Below are positions 12,596-26,192 of a stretch of DNA of 64,000 nt, piece after piece. The notes under the pieces were generated by a model. It saw nothing but the letters and a program-made list of their open reading frames with translations, was not told the DNA's origin and did not search any database. Numbering within the stretch: the stretch's first letter is position 1; every line of letters begins with the position of its first letter. The stretch lies in contig CM055728.1 in NCBI GenBank assembly GCA_029465975.1, forward strand, positions 6,856,548-6,920,547, written 5' to 3'. A program made the position numbers and the translations under genes. The stretch is from Dallia pectoralis. Its lineage: Eukaryota; Chordata; Actinopteri; Esociformes; Umbridae.

Positions 12596-14088
12596 AAAAG
12601 CCTGAATGACATAGAACTGGTGAGCTCACCTCCTATTTGCCTACGTTTTGTATTGACAGTAAGCGGTTAAATAACAATGCTAGCTTTATTTCGCACATTT
12701 GGAAAAAGACAAAGAAACCTGTTCCATGGAGTGTTCTCTTTAGACAAACAACTCTCACAAGAAATCACGAAAATCAAGAAAGTTTGAGTAGGCAGGCGTG
12801 AAACAGATGATGTCACGTTATCCTGCGTCTCAGGTTACTGATTCCTCCTAATAGCGAGGCCTATTTTCATTTAAAACAGCACAGGTGTTTAAACTCAATA
12901 GACAACGTATGTCGGAAACACATCGTCACTGTAGAAAGGACAGAAAAGTTGACTTCGGGCTATTTTTAAGCACCTTTCAGAAGCAAACTTTTGAATCAAA
13001 TATCTGTACAACTTATTTCAAGGGAAGCCATACTTTGATTTAAGCAGGCAAAGTTCCTTTCTGCTGTAAAGTTCCCCTATGCTATTGTGTGAATGGCCAA
13101 TTCGGTGGAACCTCAAGTAGGTAGAACCAACCAACTCGATTAAAGAATGTTAGGCAGAGTTTTTGCCTAAACGTTTTCATCTCTATGGAATGACGAAAAT
13201 CAATTTGTATGACCCGACCTCATCTGGGTTAACATTTCCGCGATTTAACAAATGTTCCTAGGCAGGCTAGAATACAGTAGTGAGTGCTGACATCTTCATA
13301 CTTGCTGGCTTGCTTTATATTGACCCAGTGGGAACGATAACCACAACTCTGTCACTGCTTGCCCTAAACTCTACCAACTGAGCTAAAATAATTCCTGCCT
13401 GTCGCTTGTGAAAAGGTCAAAACAACATTTGGCCAGGACAAAAATCGAAAGCAACGAATGTGCTGAACTAACAGGGCAATCCACCGAAACCACGGGTCGA
13501 CCAACTGTTTCTTGAATTTCTCAAAAAGCATATCTGCACATTCGAAAAGTCAGTAACTTATTAATTCCGATTGAAATGAAATCCTACAAACATTATTTAG
13601 GTTTAAAGGGGTAGTGTTCGTTTTAGATAAAAATATTGTATAAAAATGTGTTGTTCTCTAGTCAGCACTTTGTTAGGTTTGTCAGCAAAGTTAAAGTGTT
13701 TGGTTTGATATAAACACGTCTTCACTCATTCATTTTTATTGCTTGCCTTATACAAAATTTTCTAACTTCCGTTCACATCACTCTTAATTATTCACCAGAA
13801 CACGCTCTCTCTTTCTCTGTCAGTGTATTTGGTCTCTCCGTCCATCTGTAATGGTTGGGCAGACATTTCTTGTGCAGGTCACAAGATCATGAAGAGAGCT
13901 CTAATCATGACTAATAATCAGCAATAATAAATGCTGAGCGTTCAACTTTTTGGTTACAACAGAAGTCCATCACACTCTATTCAAAAACATTTCTCCCTCC
14001 ATCTGACTGTCTCACTCGTTGTTACGAAACTGATTATTACTTTTAGCTCGACACGATTCACGTCTTCCATTTTTTTAAGTAACACACA

Positions 14089-14124
<36 letters not shown>

Positions 14125-14280
14125 ATCCCTCTCACTGTGTTTATTTGAGAGACTATTAATGAAAGAATGAGTCAGGGTCAAACATAGTGTAACATAATAC
14201 TAGAGGGAAAGAAACCAGCAACTAGCAATGACACAAAACCACAAACACCAGCAACAAGCAACCACACTTGTTTTCATTGG
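12596..14280. other. No gene seen
   Basis: AT-rich unique-looking sequence with one (CA)n run at 14089-14120. No exon with good splice sites was recognised. Confidence 0.55.
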
Positions 14281-14552
14281 CATGGACGGAGTAGGATCAA
14301 CATGGACGGAGTAGGATCAACATGGACGGAGTAGGATCAACATGGACGGAGTAGGATCAACATGGACGGAGTAGGATCAACATGGACGGAGTAGGATCAA
14401 CATGGACGGAGTAGGATCAACATGGACGGAGTATGATCAACATGGACGGAGTAGGATCAACATGGACGGAGTAGGATCAACATGGACGAAGTAGGATCAA
14501 CATGGACGGAGTAGGATCAACATGGACAAAGTAGGATCAACATGGACGAGAG
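14281..14552. repeat. 20-base minisatellite, about 14 copies
   Basis: Unit CATGGACGGAGTAGGATCAA with rare T, AA and GAA variants. Confidence 0.95.
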
Positions 14553-15068
14553 TCATCAGATAGATCACGAAATTTTTACGTCTATGATTCCATACTACGT
14601 ACGTCGAGTCCCCCGAATAGTTAAATAACGATATTCTAAGCACCGATTTGCTATCACCGGAATCAGGCCGTCCACACCAGGGGGCTTGATAGGGCTTAGC
14701 CCCTTCATTTGTATTAGCTGCTTAAGTTTTGTTAAATACCTCATAGAAACATAATGAAATAAAGGTTTTGCCCCCTGGTCATTTTTACATGCCCCCCTCG
14801 GTCACTACGTCCTGGTGACATGGATGTAACACCAGAGCCTTAGATCAGGACTCATTGGTATACTTCACTTAACCATCGCTGCTGACGACACCACCGCCGC
14901 TAGCTTACTTGATATTAACCAACAGGATATAAGCTTTTGGTTTCGGTTAAACACCATCCCAAATCTGAAGCCTGGCGTTAAATGTGGCCTTGGTGAAGTG
15001 ATGTTAGTGAAAATAACGTTGTGCACAGCATCTGCACATGTTTTGTTGTCACAGAGTGGAGAGGGAGA
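14553..15068. other. No gene seen
   Basis: Mixed sequence between two minisatellites. It includes a repeat-like stretch around 14640-14820 (GTCCACACCAGGGGGCTTGA); no coding support. Confidence 0.45.
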
Positions 15069-16040
15069 GAGAGCTAGTGCATCACTACACAACACCCTGA
15101 GGGACTATACCAGCTGAGAGCTAGTGCATCACTACACAACACCCTGAGGGACTATACCAGCTGAGAGCTAGTGCATCACTACACAACATCCTGAGGGACT
15201 ATACCAGCTGAGAGCTAGTGCATCACCACACAACACCCTGAGGGACTATACCAGCTGAGAGCTAGTGCATCACCACACAACACCCTGAGGGACTATACCA
15301 GCTGAGAGCTAGTGCATCACCACACAACACCCTGAGGGACTATACCAGCTGAGAGCTAGTGCATCACCACACAACACCCTGAGGGACTATACCAGCTGAG
15401 AGCTAGTGCATCACCACACAACACCCTGAGGGACTATACCAGCTGAGAGCTAGTGCATCACCACACAACACCCTGAGGGACTATACCAGCTGAGAGCTAG
15501 TGCATCACTACACAACACCCTGAGGGACTATACCAGCTGAGAGCTAGTGCATCACCACACAACACCCTGAGGGACTATACCAGCTGAGAGCTAGTGCATC
15601 ACCACACAACACCCTGAGGGACTATACCAGCTGAGAGCTAGTGCATCACCACACAACACCCTGAGGGACTCTACCAGCTGAGAGCTTGTGCATCACCACA
15701 CAACACCCTGAGGGACTCTACCAGCTGAGAGCTTGTGCATCACTACACAACACCCTACTGGACTATACCAGCTGAGAGCTAGTGCATCACCACACAACAC
15801 CCTGAGGGACTATACCAGCTGAGAGCTAGTGCATCACCACACAACACCCTGAGGGACTATACCAGCTGAGAGCTAGTGTATCACCACACAACACCCTGAG
15901 GGACTATACCAGCTGAGAGCTAGTGTATCACTACACAACACCCTACTGGACTATACCAGCTGAGAGCTAGTGCATCACTACACAACACCCTGAGGGACTC
16001 TACCAGCTGAGAGCTAGTGTATCACCACACAACACCCTGA
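15069..16040. repeat. 47-base minisatellite, about 21 copies
   Basis: Unit core GAGAGCTAGTGCATCACCAC, then ACAACACCCTGAGGGACTAT. Variants include CTACTGGAC and GCTTGTGC units that recur in neighbouring copies. Confidence 0.95.
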
Positions 16041-16315
16041 GGTTCCTGCGGAAGTTGACCCACTGCGCAGTTTACTTTATTTCGCTACGACACCCGGCAA
16101 TCATGTGTCTGGAAGGTCAAAGGTCAACCTAGAGCATCATAATCAGAAGGAGCTTTATTGGCAAGTAACTTTACAACAAAGTGTGTGTCGCTAACATGCT
16201 GGACAGGCAAGATGCAGCTGGCTAGGCTACAACAGCCCCTCTACCCTGTCCCGTTTGTCTACAATGACTTTTCACCTATTCCTGTGCGAGTGTGGAAGTT
16301 ACCCCTTCATGAACT

Positions 16316-16382
16316 CTCACACACACAGTCACTCACACTCACACACACACACGCAGTCACACACACGCACACAGTCACACAA
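16316..16382. repeat. CA-rich microsatellite
   Basis: CACACA with AGTCAC interruptions. Confidence 0.85.
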
Positions 16383-16479
16383 CTTGCATGATCCAGTGCA
16401 TTAATAGAACAGGTATAGCACCATAGGACACTGGAGACTAACTTGGAAGGGGGGGTTGGGGTTCCCAATGAGAACCAGG

Positions 16480-16481
<2 letters not shown>

Positions 16482-16572
<91 letters not shown>

Positions 16573-16581
16573 TGTGTGTGT
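16482..16581. repeat. (TG)n microsatellite, about 100 bases
   Basis: Nearly pure TG dinucleotide run with one A interruption at the 3' end. Confidence 0.95.
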
Positions 16582-17203
16582 GGCGAGAGGCAAACGCATG
16601 GAGTAACTTCGCCTTCCCGATTATAGTTTTTCTGATCCAGACCAGCCAACCAATCATGGATCAGTTATCAATCAGGGGCGTCACCATATGAACGCTAGGT
16701 AGTATTGGCTTTGTACATGCAGGCCAGGGCAGCGGCGCTCATGCTAAACAACTAGCAGACTAGGAGATGAGATAACCAAGCAACAAACCAGCCAAAAGGT
16801 TTCTCCGTTCCCAACCATTCTTCCAGATGTATTTGTGTTAGTAAAGCATTCTTTAGTATTTTTTTATTCAACTTTTTCCATGCGCACGCACATGTTCCCT
16901 GTGTCAGTATCTCATCTACTCTGTGCTGAGGCTTGTCCGGGCTTGTCCACAGAATAAACAGTAACACAGCGATAGCGATACTGAACACATTTACACCACC
17001 GTGCTCCCCTACGTCACACATTACCCTGTCAGACAAATCTAAAATGTGTGTCAGCTGGGATGAGATGGAACCAGTCAAAGGCTCCTACTGTGGTGTGTAG
17101 ACGTAAGGCTATAACCAGGGGTTGTTCAATGTTTCCGTAAAAAATATATGATAGACACAAGTTGTGGTCTTAACCACTTGTTACTCTGGGTGCTTGGGGC
17201 AAA

Positions 17204-17205
17204 CG

Positions 17206-17251
<46 letters not shown>
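17204..17251. repeat. Compound (CA)n(TA)n microsatellite
   Basis: About nine CA units directly followed by about 15 TA units. Confidence 0.95.
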
Positions 17252-17254
<3 letters not shown>

Positions 17255-17766
17255 TCCTTTATTTAATTGGAAAATACAAAATGTTGGAAATAAAATGTAT
17301 ATCTTGTATTAACTATTTATTTTTAATTTCAGGAAAATATATTTAATTAAATGTAAGTTTGTGCATTTGTGCCGGGCTTAATTGGTAATTGTTAGGCCTG
17401 TGGTGGGTTCCATATAGGCCCATCTAAAGACAACGATAATATAATTGTTTTATTTAAGTATTTTATTTTCGTTAAATATAAAAAATTATATAACTACCTT
17501 TGATTTATGAGCTTACATTGAAATACCAGAATTATTACCAATCAATTAAAAAAATCCTGGAGTTTACAAAAATATCAATTTTAAATGGTAAACACATTCT
17601 TAACTTGCTCTTCAAGCGACACATCGTTAAAATGTGCACAGTTTAATGGTGATCAAAACATGCAAAAAACGTGTATAACACTGAACTTATCTAATGATGC
17701 TTTTCATAATAGATGAAATGTGTTTTCTTTTCTGTTGCTCTTGCATCACACTTATTTGTTCTCATT

Positions 17767-18650
17767 ATGGTAGGGCCGAACGGTTTTGGAAAATAATCTG
17801 ATTGCGATTATTTTTAACTGATATGGCGGTTGCAGTGTTATCATTTATTCAGCTCTTGATCTTCTGTGTTTTTCAACAAAGACAAGCAATTAATAATTGT
17901 ATAGTATGACCAACACAATATTAGATAGATTAAACATAAACTGGACTTTCCTGTAAGCCAGGCCTATATGTTATGATCAAATTAGGTGATGCATGAATTG
18001 ATACGAACATTTTTATTGAACTACTTCAAGCACAGTAGTGTATAACTTATAACTTAGCGTTGTAAACATGTAATAATTATCATGACAACATTGACAAATG
18101 TCAGCATGACAGCACTGACAAATAAGCTGTGGCTTTACAACACTCAGTATTTAGATAATTCAAAGTGACTCCAATAAACATATGACATGTAAACACGTGG
18201 ATTGCACCTACGAAACACTGTCTGTGAACTTTTATAGAAATAAATATATATTATCTTACTCATTGGGTTTGATATATAGACTAAAACTACATCATTATGC
18301 AAAGTGTATATCGACAATTATGTTTATTTTCATTTAGACTTTGCTCATGTCTAGACTCAATGATTCTAATAAACTGACTCTAATGTTGTAATGTCCGGAT
18401 TGGCTTAAAATAAACATGTACGCAGACGTAACAAGCAGATACATTTGGTAGACAAAAACCATCATAAAAACAATTTTTTCTGTTTTTAATTTAAATCTAA
18501 ACTAAGAAGTAACCGTAAAGAGTATGCAGGATTAATATGTATGCTTATTGCTTACCCTATTTGAACAGTTTCACCCCAGCTTTAATACAAACATAGACAT
18601 ACGGGCACTATGGGAGTACTCAGCAAAATCAGATTATTCAACGAAAACAA
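17767..18650. mobile_element. Possible hAT-like interspersed repeat
   Basis: Starts near TAGGGCCGAACGGTTTTGG and AATAATCTGATTGCGATTAT, a pattern typical of a fish hAT-type terminus. AATCAGATTATT near 18628-18640 is an inverted match to part of it. The interior is AT-rich without open frames. Ends and family are uncertain. Confidence 0.3.
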
Positions 18651-20806
18651 GTGCACACAGAGCAATAGCATTTGAATTTGTGCTGAGGGTGATGAAGAAA
18701 TAATTGTAAAAAAGGTAAACGGGATAGCACCAGACTTTGGCAAATACCGACTGTGCTTCAGTGTAATGAATTTAATGATATTATTGTCATGTATCTGTGT
18801 CCAGTATAAAGGAAGTTAGTGGTTGTTTTGCAAGGCAATGATAACTAACATGCGCTAGCTTGCAATTGTGCAAACCCTGGACGGCAACTTCCTTCAAAAC
18901 AAAACACAGAGACACATATACATAGATAGATAAAGAGTCCCAGTGCTAAAAGCCTGAAATATCCCTTTTAGTAACCACATGGGCCTCAAAAGTAAGACCA
19001 AATCATTATGTAACATTGTGTTATTTATCGATCATTAGCGGTGTGATTGTTAGGCTAAAGAACATGGCATATTAAAGAAGTCATACCCATATAGAAGGGG
19101 AAAAGTGGTTTAGAATCGGGGTAAGTGGGAAGGTGAAAGGTGAACGTGGCAGCTGTTCTCTTGGCCCGGCTCTCGTTAACTAACACATGCCAGCTCTCGG
19201 AAACATACACAAACACATTCGCTTCTCACCCACACACACCACACACACACAGTGAAAAACGCAGAAAGGCTCAAAAAGCGACCATCACACATTTGGAGTC
19301 GACTCAGTCTTGGTTCGTGCTCCACTCTCATCATACATGCCATCTTTTTGTGTGTACTTCAAACGCTACTGATATAAGACCACACTGGGTTTTATCATTT
19401 TTTTTATTTGATTCCCCAGTAACTGTCTGTAGCGATATGGTTAACACAGCCACATCAATCACACACGTAGACACAGGTCCTCTCCCCTCTCATACAGACA
19501 ACTGCCTCAACCTCGTTCTAAAAATTATGAACACAAAATAAAAATGCCCCTAACTCTTTTCTGCCTCCAATCCTTCCCAGACTTCTGGTTTGTTATGCAA
19601 CCATGTTACTGGCTGTCCATATCCCTAAACAGACAGAGCCCTCTTCCTTTCTGACTGGGTCTTGACCCATGTGTGTGTAATTCACGTGTGTGTACTTCCG
19701 GGGACCATGTTTATGCACAATAATAGAAAAACGTGAAGAATCGCTCTCTACAAGGTTTTATGGCTGGTCGACACTAGACAACGGTTATGTTTAGGCAGTA
19801 CAATTTAGGTTTAGGATTACACGGTATGTTTAGGCATAGAAGTTAGGATATTGAGGTTAAGTTTAGGGTAAGTAGACGGTCAAACACTAGAAATCGGGAT
19901 TAGGAAACATTTCTCTGTCAGGGTTTGGTCTTAGGTGCCAAAAAAAGCGAAAAAACAAATGTGCTTGTGTGTGTGTGTGTGAGAGTGTGTGTTGCTTTGG
20001 CAAATTCCTATTAGAGAGAGTGCAGTGTGTGTGAGTGTGTCACAGCAACAGAGAAAACAGTCTTGAGCTTCTCTCGCTCTGCTAGCCACTGACAAAACAA
20101 CTGAGAGAAAATAACATATAAACACAGACACACACACAGAGGTTTGTCTAGCCATAGAGAGCACAAGACTGGCTTACTAAAGGGCGAGTATGGGTCGAGA
20201 CCATAGATTACAGAGCGACAAGGAAAAGCATTAACCCTTTCATTAGGTTATTAGACATTGTCCAATCCCTTGGCCATAACAATGACTTTCAGATTAAAAA
20301 GGTATCAATAATTCCATAACTTTGCATTTCCCATCCATTTCAGATGCCTGAGAATGTAAGAATCAATCTTCATGGACACAATGTCCGTGTGATCGACACG
20401 CAAAAACTCCACTAAGTGGAAAAATGGATCTGCAATTGTGTGCCAAGCTGTGGTTTTGAAGTTATGTGGTTTTGAAGTTATTGATTTCCTGTGCACTGAT
20501 TTTTGAATTGACTAATCTTGTGATTGGTTATTAGTCGACCGGTTCATCACAGTATTGGTTCAGGTTGATTGGTTATGTTCTCCCATTCTCCCTCACATGA
20601 TTGGGCAAACTTTCACCATCGGAGGCTTTGAATGTTCTTCAGAAAAATATTGTGCTATTTGGATTCTGAAACACTTTTCGAGAACCCAAAAGTCGTCGCC
20701 TCACCAAACTTACCTTACAACATATATTCCCACACCTCGGGATAGTCAAATGTAACCCAAAAGTTGAGAGTCAAATTCCAACTCAACTAGCTCCTGCTGT
20801 GCTTAC
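18651..20806. other. No gene seen
   Basis: Mostly unique-looking, with short CA/GT runs near 19230 and 19970. If the unknown gene at 20807-22292 continues leftward, its next exon could be here, but I found none with convincing splice sites and frame. Confidence 0.45.
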
Positions 20807-21006
20807 CTGCGTCGGGGCACGGGGATGTAGGAAGAGGAGTGGGGGTATTTCTCCTCAGGAGGAACCTGACGTCCGTTGGCCATGGCCTCCAAGTGCATCT
20901 GCTTGTCCACCTCGTGCCCATTCGAGACTCGGCAGTGTGGGTGACTGAGATTAAGAACAACAGTTTGACTGGTGGTTCTCTCATCAGCTTCGTCACCATA
21001 CTCTGC
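20807..21006 (-). CDS. Second coding exon of the unrecognised gene
   Basis: 200 bases from acceptor ATCTTTAG to donor CGCAG|GTAAGC, giving 66 residues plus two bases. Starts AEYGDEADERTTSQTVV, continues NGHEVDKQMHLEAMANGRQV, then KYPHSSSYIPVPRR. Both splice sites are strong and the frame is open through the join with the first exon. The hydrophilic, proline-ending peptide suggests a soluble or linker region. The next exon was not found; it may lie in the repeat-rich sequence to the left or outside the window. Confidence 0.65.
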
Positions 21007-22016
21007 CTAAAGATTGGAGACAAAGACGGATACAATTCTGAAATGAAAGTTAACTGATATGGTAGTGCTTTTTGCTTCCATGGGGTAGTAAAAGAAAAAC
21101 AAAGTATGGGTTAAAGTCACCAATGTTTTGTTTATTCACCGATTCTTTAACTAATTATCCAAACACATTCTTTGGGGGAAAACTTAGGTCGGTGGGAATG
21201 CACTGCAGGCTGTGTTTTTGAGGGAATATAGAAAGTTCTGAATCGGGTTTAAATAGCTTTAAATAGCTTTAAAGCCTGAATGTTGTTTAAGAAGCATATT
21301 AACCCTATGTAAACCCCTTCAATGAGAAAATATGCAACATACTCGATTATAAAACATGACAAAGTGATACCTGTAGGATTACAACATGTTAGGCTTAAAA
21401 CATTTACCACACAATTCAGTGGTAGGTCAATACTTGGTCCCATCCACTAATTTCAAACTATGTTTAACTATTTAGCATCACTGTCTTGTATTACAATGTA
21501 ACATGTTCAATTTCTCTCATTTAAAGCCGGTATAAAAATAGTCCTCCTCCCTGCTGAAAGCTATGTGGGAGGGGAAACATGTCAGTAGTCCCAAACCTCT
21601 TGTTCCTTTAAACTTTGAACATGCGATAGCCGCCATTTTAACAAATTATATTCGCGATACATACTGGTTGCTATTCATATAATAACTAACTTGAGTTAGT
21701 TTCACAGTATTGTAATATGTATGATTTTGTTCCACTTTTTATTTTCACTTTTATTTTATTCACCTCCAACAGTGAGCGTCTTTATCCGAGGCTACAACAA
21801 GTAACACCGGGTTAGTTCGGACCCAACCCCCGGCCCCCCCGACAGCAACAGTTTCGCAAATAAAACGATCAGAGTTCCAACATTTATCACGAAATACAAA
21901 CCCAACATGACATGAATAATAATATTAAACATGTTCTGGATAGACAACTCACTGTTAAAAAAAAAATGTACCCATGTCCTGCATGCATGTAACTATGACA
22001 GTGTAATAGCGCATAC

Positions 22017-22292
22017 CTTATTCAGATGGGGGTACTTTTCACTTCCCGACGACAGGTCATTTCCCTTTAGGATTCTGCCCTGGCTTGTAGTAAATTCTCC
22101 CGAGGAACCACCATCCTCCAGCACGAATTTGTAGACAACGGTTCCTTTCGTGGAACTGTTTTTGCACGCTAGAAAAACTCCACTGTCCGCAGCAGAGGCG
22201 ACTCCCATGTCCCGTCCCTTGGAGCCCTTTGCATGCTGGTCCATACCGGCTGGTTTCGAGGCTCCACCGACCCGTATTCCAATAGTAGACAT
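22017..22292 (-). CDS. First coding exon of an unrecognised gene
   Basis: 276 bases from ATG at 22292 (context TTGACATGT) to donor AATAAG|GTATGC, giving 92 residues. Reads MSTIGIRVGGASKPAG, a Lys/Gly/Ser-rich stretch, then VFLACKNSSTKGTVVYKF and ending EKYPHLNK. No signal peptide or membrane helix is seen. It joins in frame to the exon at 21006-20807. It lies 10 kb downstream of PAG1 on the same strand. In mammals the same-strand gene downstream of PAG1 is, from memory, ZNF704, but this peptide does not resemble the ZNF704 N-terminus I recall, so I give no name. GC-rich sequence up to about 22700 suits a promoter. Confidence 0.65.
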
Positions 22293-22720
22293 GTCAAAAT
22301 AACGTGCAGAGTAACGCGCAGGGTCGGACAGGTGGGGAGTAGAGACAGATTACCTGCTTTATATAAATGTTAGTACATCGGGAATCCACTAGATCTAATG
22401 AGACTGTTTTAAAGCGACCGACTTCACCGCTACTCTGAGGTATGGACCCCTCTCCTCGTCCCGAGACACCCAAAATCCGACCAGGTCAAGGGGAGACGAT
22501 AAAAGATTATGTTTTCTGCTTTTTTCCTACAAAAAAAAATGCCACACCCCCACTGTACTGCGCGTGCAGCTCGTGCAGCCAGGCGAGATTTTGCGAGGCC
22601 CCGCCTCCGATTCACTCCGATTGGTTGTCCGAATACATAAACAGTCACTGTTGACACGCGGCCATCGCAGGCCTGCAGCCCATTGGCTGATTCGGACCGT
22701 GTCACTCACTTGTGTCTGCA
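22293..22720. promoter_or_regulatory. GC-rich upstream region of the unknown gene (possible promoter)
   Basis: This stretch is richer in G+C and CpG than its AT-rich surroundings and lies directly 5' of the start codon at 22292. No clear TATA box at a fixed distance was seen. The promoter role is inferred from position and composition only. Confidence 0.35.
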
Positions 22721-23591
22721 TAGATCGGGGGTGTGTCACTGCCAATCTGTCCTTTTGCCGGCCGGTGAAATGAAAAGGAAAAGCCTCTGAGCAGTTTCGA
22801 CTGTAAGCTACGTGCAGATCGTGACTGCCACACTGTTTACTGGTAGAGTTATAAGCATTGGTAATCACTAGTTGGGCCTTATGCTTTTTTATCACTGTTT
22901 TCAAATCCAAATCGATGTAATGATGCCCTGCCCCGAAAGTCTCCAGTAGTAAGATGATAAACACAGTGTTAATAGTTGATAATAATAAATAATATTATAT
23001 AGCCTACATACATGCATAGTAGCAGAATGTAGGCGAATCTACTTTTAAGAGGGAAATAAATGTTCCATTCTTAGTTATATTGTAAAACATGATATTGACA
23101 GCTTTTGGCAGAAGTGATATATCTTGGTGGTTTTGAAGTAAATATATTTATTAAAGGTTCTACACAATCTTTAAAGGTGCTTCATTGTCATCAGTGCTTC
23201 CCTTCTGTATGTGTATATGGTGTAAAGCCTTAAAGTTTGCTACCCTTAGCTACAGCAAGCTAAATATGCATGCAAGAGGGCATGTTGACATGTTTATAAT
23301 ATAGGCAAATCATTATTAATTTTAATAATACAAATTATAATCACAAAACGACTGAATGTTTTTTGCTACAGAAATACAGTGTAACACTGTAGCACTCTAA
23401 CATTTTCCCACCATGTCAGTGCTAAAAATTAAAGTTTTCTCATTCAACTTACCCGGTAAAGTAACTGTAAATAAAATGTAAACGTTGACACATTCAGTTT
23501 CTGATGATTGCATCTCGACCACAGTCTTTGATTATTTTCCTTACAGAACTTTTTTCTCTCTTTTTGTCTTTTGACCACACCCTCTGCCAGT
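22721..23591. other. No gene seen
   Basis: AT-rich intergenic sequence between the unknown gene's upstream region and the segmental duplication. Confidence 0.55.
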
Positions 23592-23752
23592 CACCTCCTA
23601 ACAAAATGGCAGGCAATGCTTTTTGTTAAATCTTTACTACAGTGTTTCAATGCCTCAGAGTATCATTTAATTCATAGAAATTATGATTTACTTCCACGTA
23701 GAGAAATGTCTGTCTGAAATGTGGCTCACTGCAACACCCCTTTAGCCTTCTG
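23592..23752. repeat. Additional copy of the 3' portion of the 1189-base unit
   Basis: The block from CACCTCCTAACAAAATGGCA to CCTTTAGCCTTCTGAG occurs here, at about 24090-24250 and at about 25278-25440. The first one directly precedes the duplication. Confidence 0.9.
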
Positions 23753-24249
23753 AGACTCCAACCACCATGACTCCAACAGCCTCCATAATGACGTTTGAAA
23801 GTGTTGTAATTACCACCACGCAGTGATAACAAATTGGTCATTCAACCAAAATCGCTCTCATTGGTTTCACAGAGCTCTGCCTATTGCCCAAGGTGACTCT
23901 TGTCTCTGTTCTTATCCTCCTAGCTGCACCACAAAAGGCAGTCTTAATTCTTGGCTTTGTGTTTGCCTTTGGAGTCTGCTATTGATGTCTGTCAACATAA
24001 AATCCATATTTATGAAGCCATTATGAGGTTTATAAACAAATCTGCAATTGCCAACGGCCTGTCAAGTTAAATCATATTAGTATCATTCACCTCCTAACAA
24101 AATGGCAGGCAATGCTTTTTGTTAAATCTTTACTACAGTGTTTCAATGCCTCAGAGTATCATTTAATTCATAGAAATTATGATTTACTTCCACGTAGAGA
24201 AATGTCTGTCTGAAATGTGGCTCACTGCAACACCCCTTTAGCCTTCTGA

Positions 24250-24945
24250 GAGCAACTGTGTTTCCTCTCTTTCTCTCTATTCTAACACTACGCTCCTCTC
24301 TTTCTCTCTATTCTAACTCTACGCTCCTCTCTTTCTCTCTATTCTAACTCTACGCTCCTCTCTTTCTCTCTATTCTAACACTACGCTCCTCTCTTTCTCT
24401 CTATTCTAACTCTACGCTCCTCTCTTTCTCTCTATTCTAACACTACGCTCCTCTCTTTCTCTCTATTCTAACACTACGCTCCTCTCTTTCTCTCTATTCT
24501 AACACTACGCTCCTCTCTTTCTCTCTATTCTAACTCTACGCTCCTCTCTTTCTCTCTATTCTAACTCTACGCTCCTTTCTTTCTCTCTATTCTAACTCTA
24601 CGCTCCTCTCTTTCTCTCTATTCTAACTCTACGCTCCTCTCTTTCTCTCTATTCTAACACTACGCTCCTCTCTTTCTCTCTATTCTAACACTACGCTCCT
24701 CTCTTTCTGTCTATTCTAACTCTACGCTCCTCTCTTTCTCTCTATTCTAACACTACGCTCCTCTCTTTCTCTCTATTCTAACACTACGCTCCTCTCTTTC
24801 TCTCTATTCTAACACTACGCTCCTCTCGTTCTCTTTATTCTAACTCTACGCTCCTCTCTTTCTCTCTATTCTAACTCTACGCTCCTCTCTTTCTCTCTAT
24901 TCTAACACTACGCTCCTCTCTTTCTCTCTTTTCTAACTCTACGGT
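24250..24945. repeat. 31-base minisatellite, first array
   Basis: About 22 units with core ACGCTCCTCTCTTTCTCTCT followed by ATTCTAAC and CT or AC variants. Confidence 0.92.
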
Positions 24946-25439
24946 CTCAGCCACCATGACTCCAACAGCCTCCATAATGACGTTTGAAAGTGTTGTAATT
25001 ACCACCACGCAGTGATAACAAATTGGTCATTCAACCAAAATCGCTCTCATTGGTTTCACAGAGCTCTGCCTATTGCCCAAGGTGACTCTTGTCTCTGTTC
25101 TTATCCTCCTAGCTGCACCACAAAAGGCAGTCTTAATTCTTGGCTTTGTGTTTGCCTTTGGAGTCTGCTATTGATGTCTGTCAACATAAAATCCATATTT
25201 ATGAAGCCATTATGAGGTTTATAAACAAATCTGCAATTGCCAACGGCCTGTCAAGTTAAATCATATTAGTATCATTCACCTCCTAACAAAATGGCAGGCA
25301 ATGCTTTTTGTTAAATCTTTACTACAGTGTTTCAATGCCTCAGAGTATCATTTAATTCATAGAAATTATGATTTACTTCCACGTAGAGAAATGTCTGTCT
25401 GAAATGTGGCTCACTGCAACACCCCTTTAGCCTTCTGAG

Positions 25440-26135
25440 AGCAACTGTGTTTCCTCTCTTTCTCTCTATTCTAACACTACGCTCCTCTCTTTCTCTCTAT
25501 TCTAACTCTACGCTCCTCTCTTTCTCTCTATTCTAACTCTACGCTCCTCTCTTTCTCTCTATTCTAACACTACGCTCCTCTCTTTCTCTCTATTCTAACT
25601 CTACGCTCCTCTCTTTCTCTCTATTCTAACACTACGCTCCTCTCTTTCTCTCTATTCTAACACTACGCTCCTCTCTTTCTCTCTATTCTAACACTACGCT
25701 CCTCTCTTTCTCTCTATTCTAACTCTACGCTCCTCTCTTTCTCTCTATTCTAACTCTACGCTCCTTTCTTTCTCTCTATTCTAACTCTACGCTCCTCTCT
25801 TTCTCTCTATTCTAACTCTACGCTCCTCTCTTTCTCTCTATTCTAACACTACGCTCCTCTCTTTCTCTCTATTCTAACACTACGCTCCTCTCTTTCTCTC
25901 TATTCTAACTCTACGCTCCTCTCTTTCTCTCTATTCTAACACTACGCTCCTCTCTTTCTCTCTATTCTAACACTACGCTCCTCTCTTTCTCTCTATTCTA
26001 ACACTACGCTCCTCTCGTTCTCTTTATTCTAACTCTACGCTCCTCTCTTTCTCTCTATTCTAACTCTACGCTCCTCTCTTTCTCTCTATTCTAACACTAC
26101 GCTCCTCTCTTTCTCTCTTTTCTAACTCTACGGTC
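25440..26135. repeat. 31-base minisatellite, second array
   Basis: Copy of the 24250-24945 array in the tandem duplicate. Rare variants (CTCCTTTC, CTCGTTCTCTTT) recur in the same places. Confidence 0.92.
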
Positions 26136-26192
26136 TCAGCCACCATGACTCCAACAGCCTCCATAATGCTTTCTCATCTCTCCTCTCCTATC

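Larger units (their letters stand above)
23762..26169. repeat. 1189-base tandem duplication, two full copies plus a stub
   Basis: Copies at 23762-24950 and 24951-26139 appear identical, including an inner 31-base minisatellite with the same variant units. A stub of the next copy (26140-26169) is followed by about 1.16 kb of other sequence. Confidence 0.92.

Noticed and set aside
9175..12597. An open frame of 1140 codons, with long minus-strand frames over the same DNA
   Set aside because: It is a translation of the CT-rich minisatellite, low in complexity, open in several frames on both strands, with no start context or splice support.
22017..22292. Assignment of the downstream gene to ZNF704 by synteny
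   Set aside because: The peptide shows no similarity to the ZNF704 sequence I recall, so a name would be a guess.
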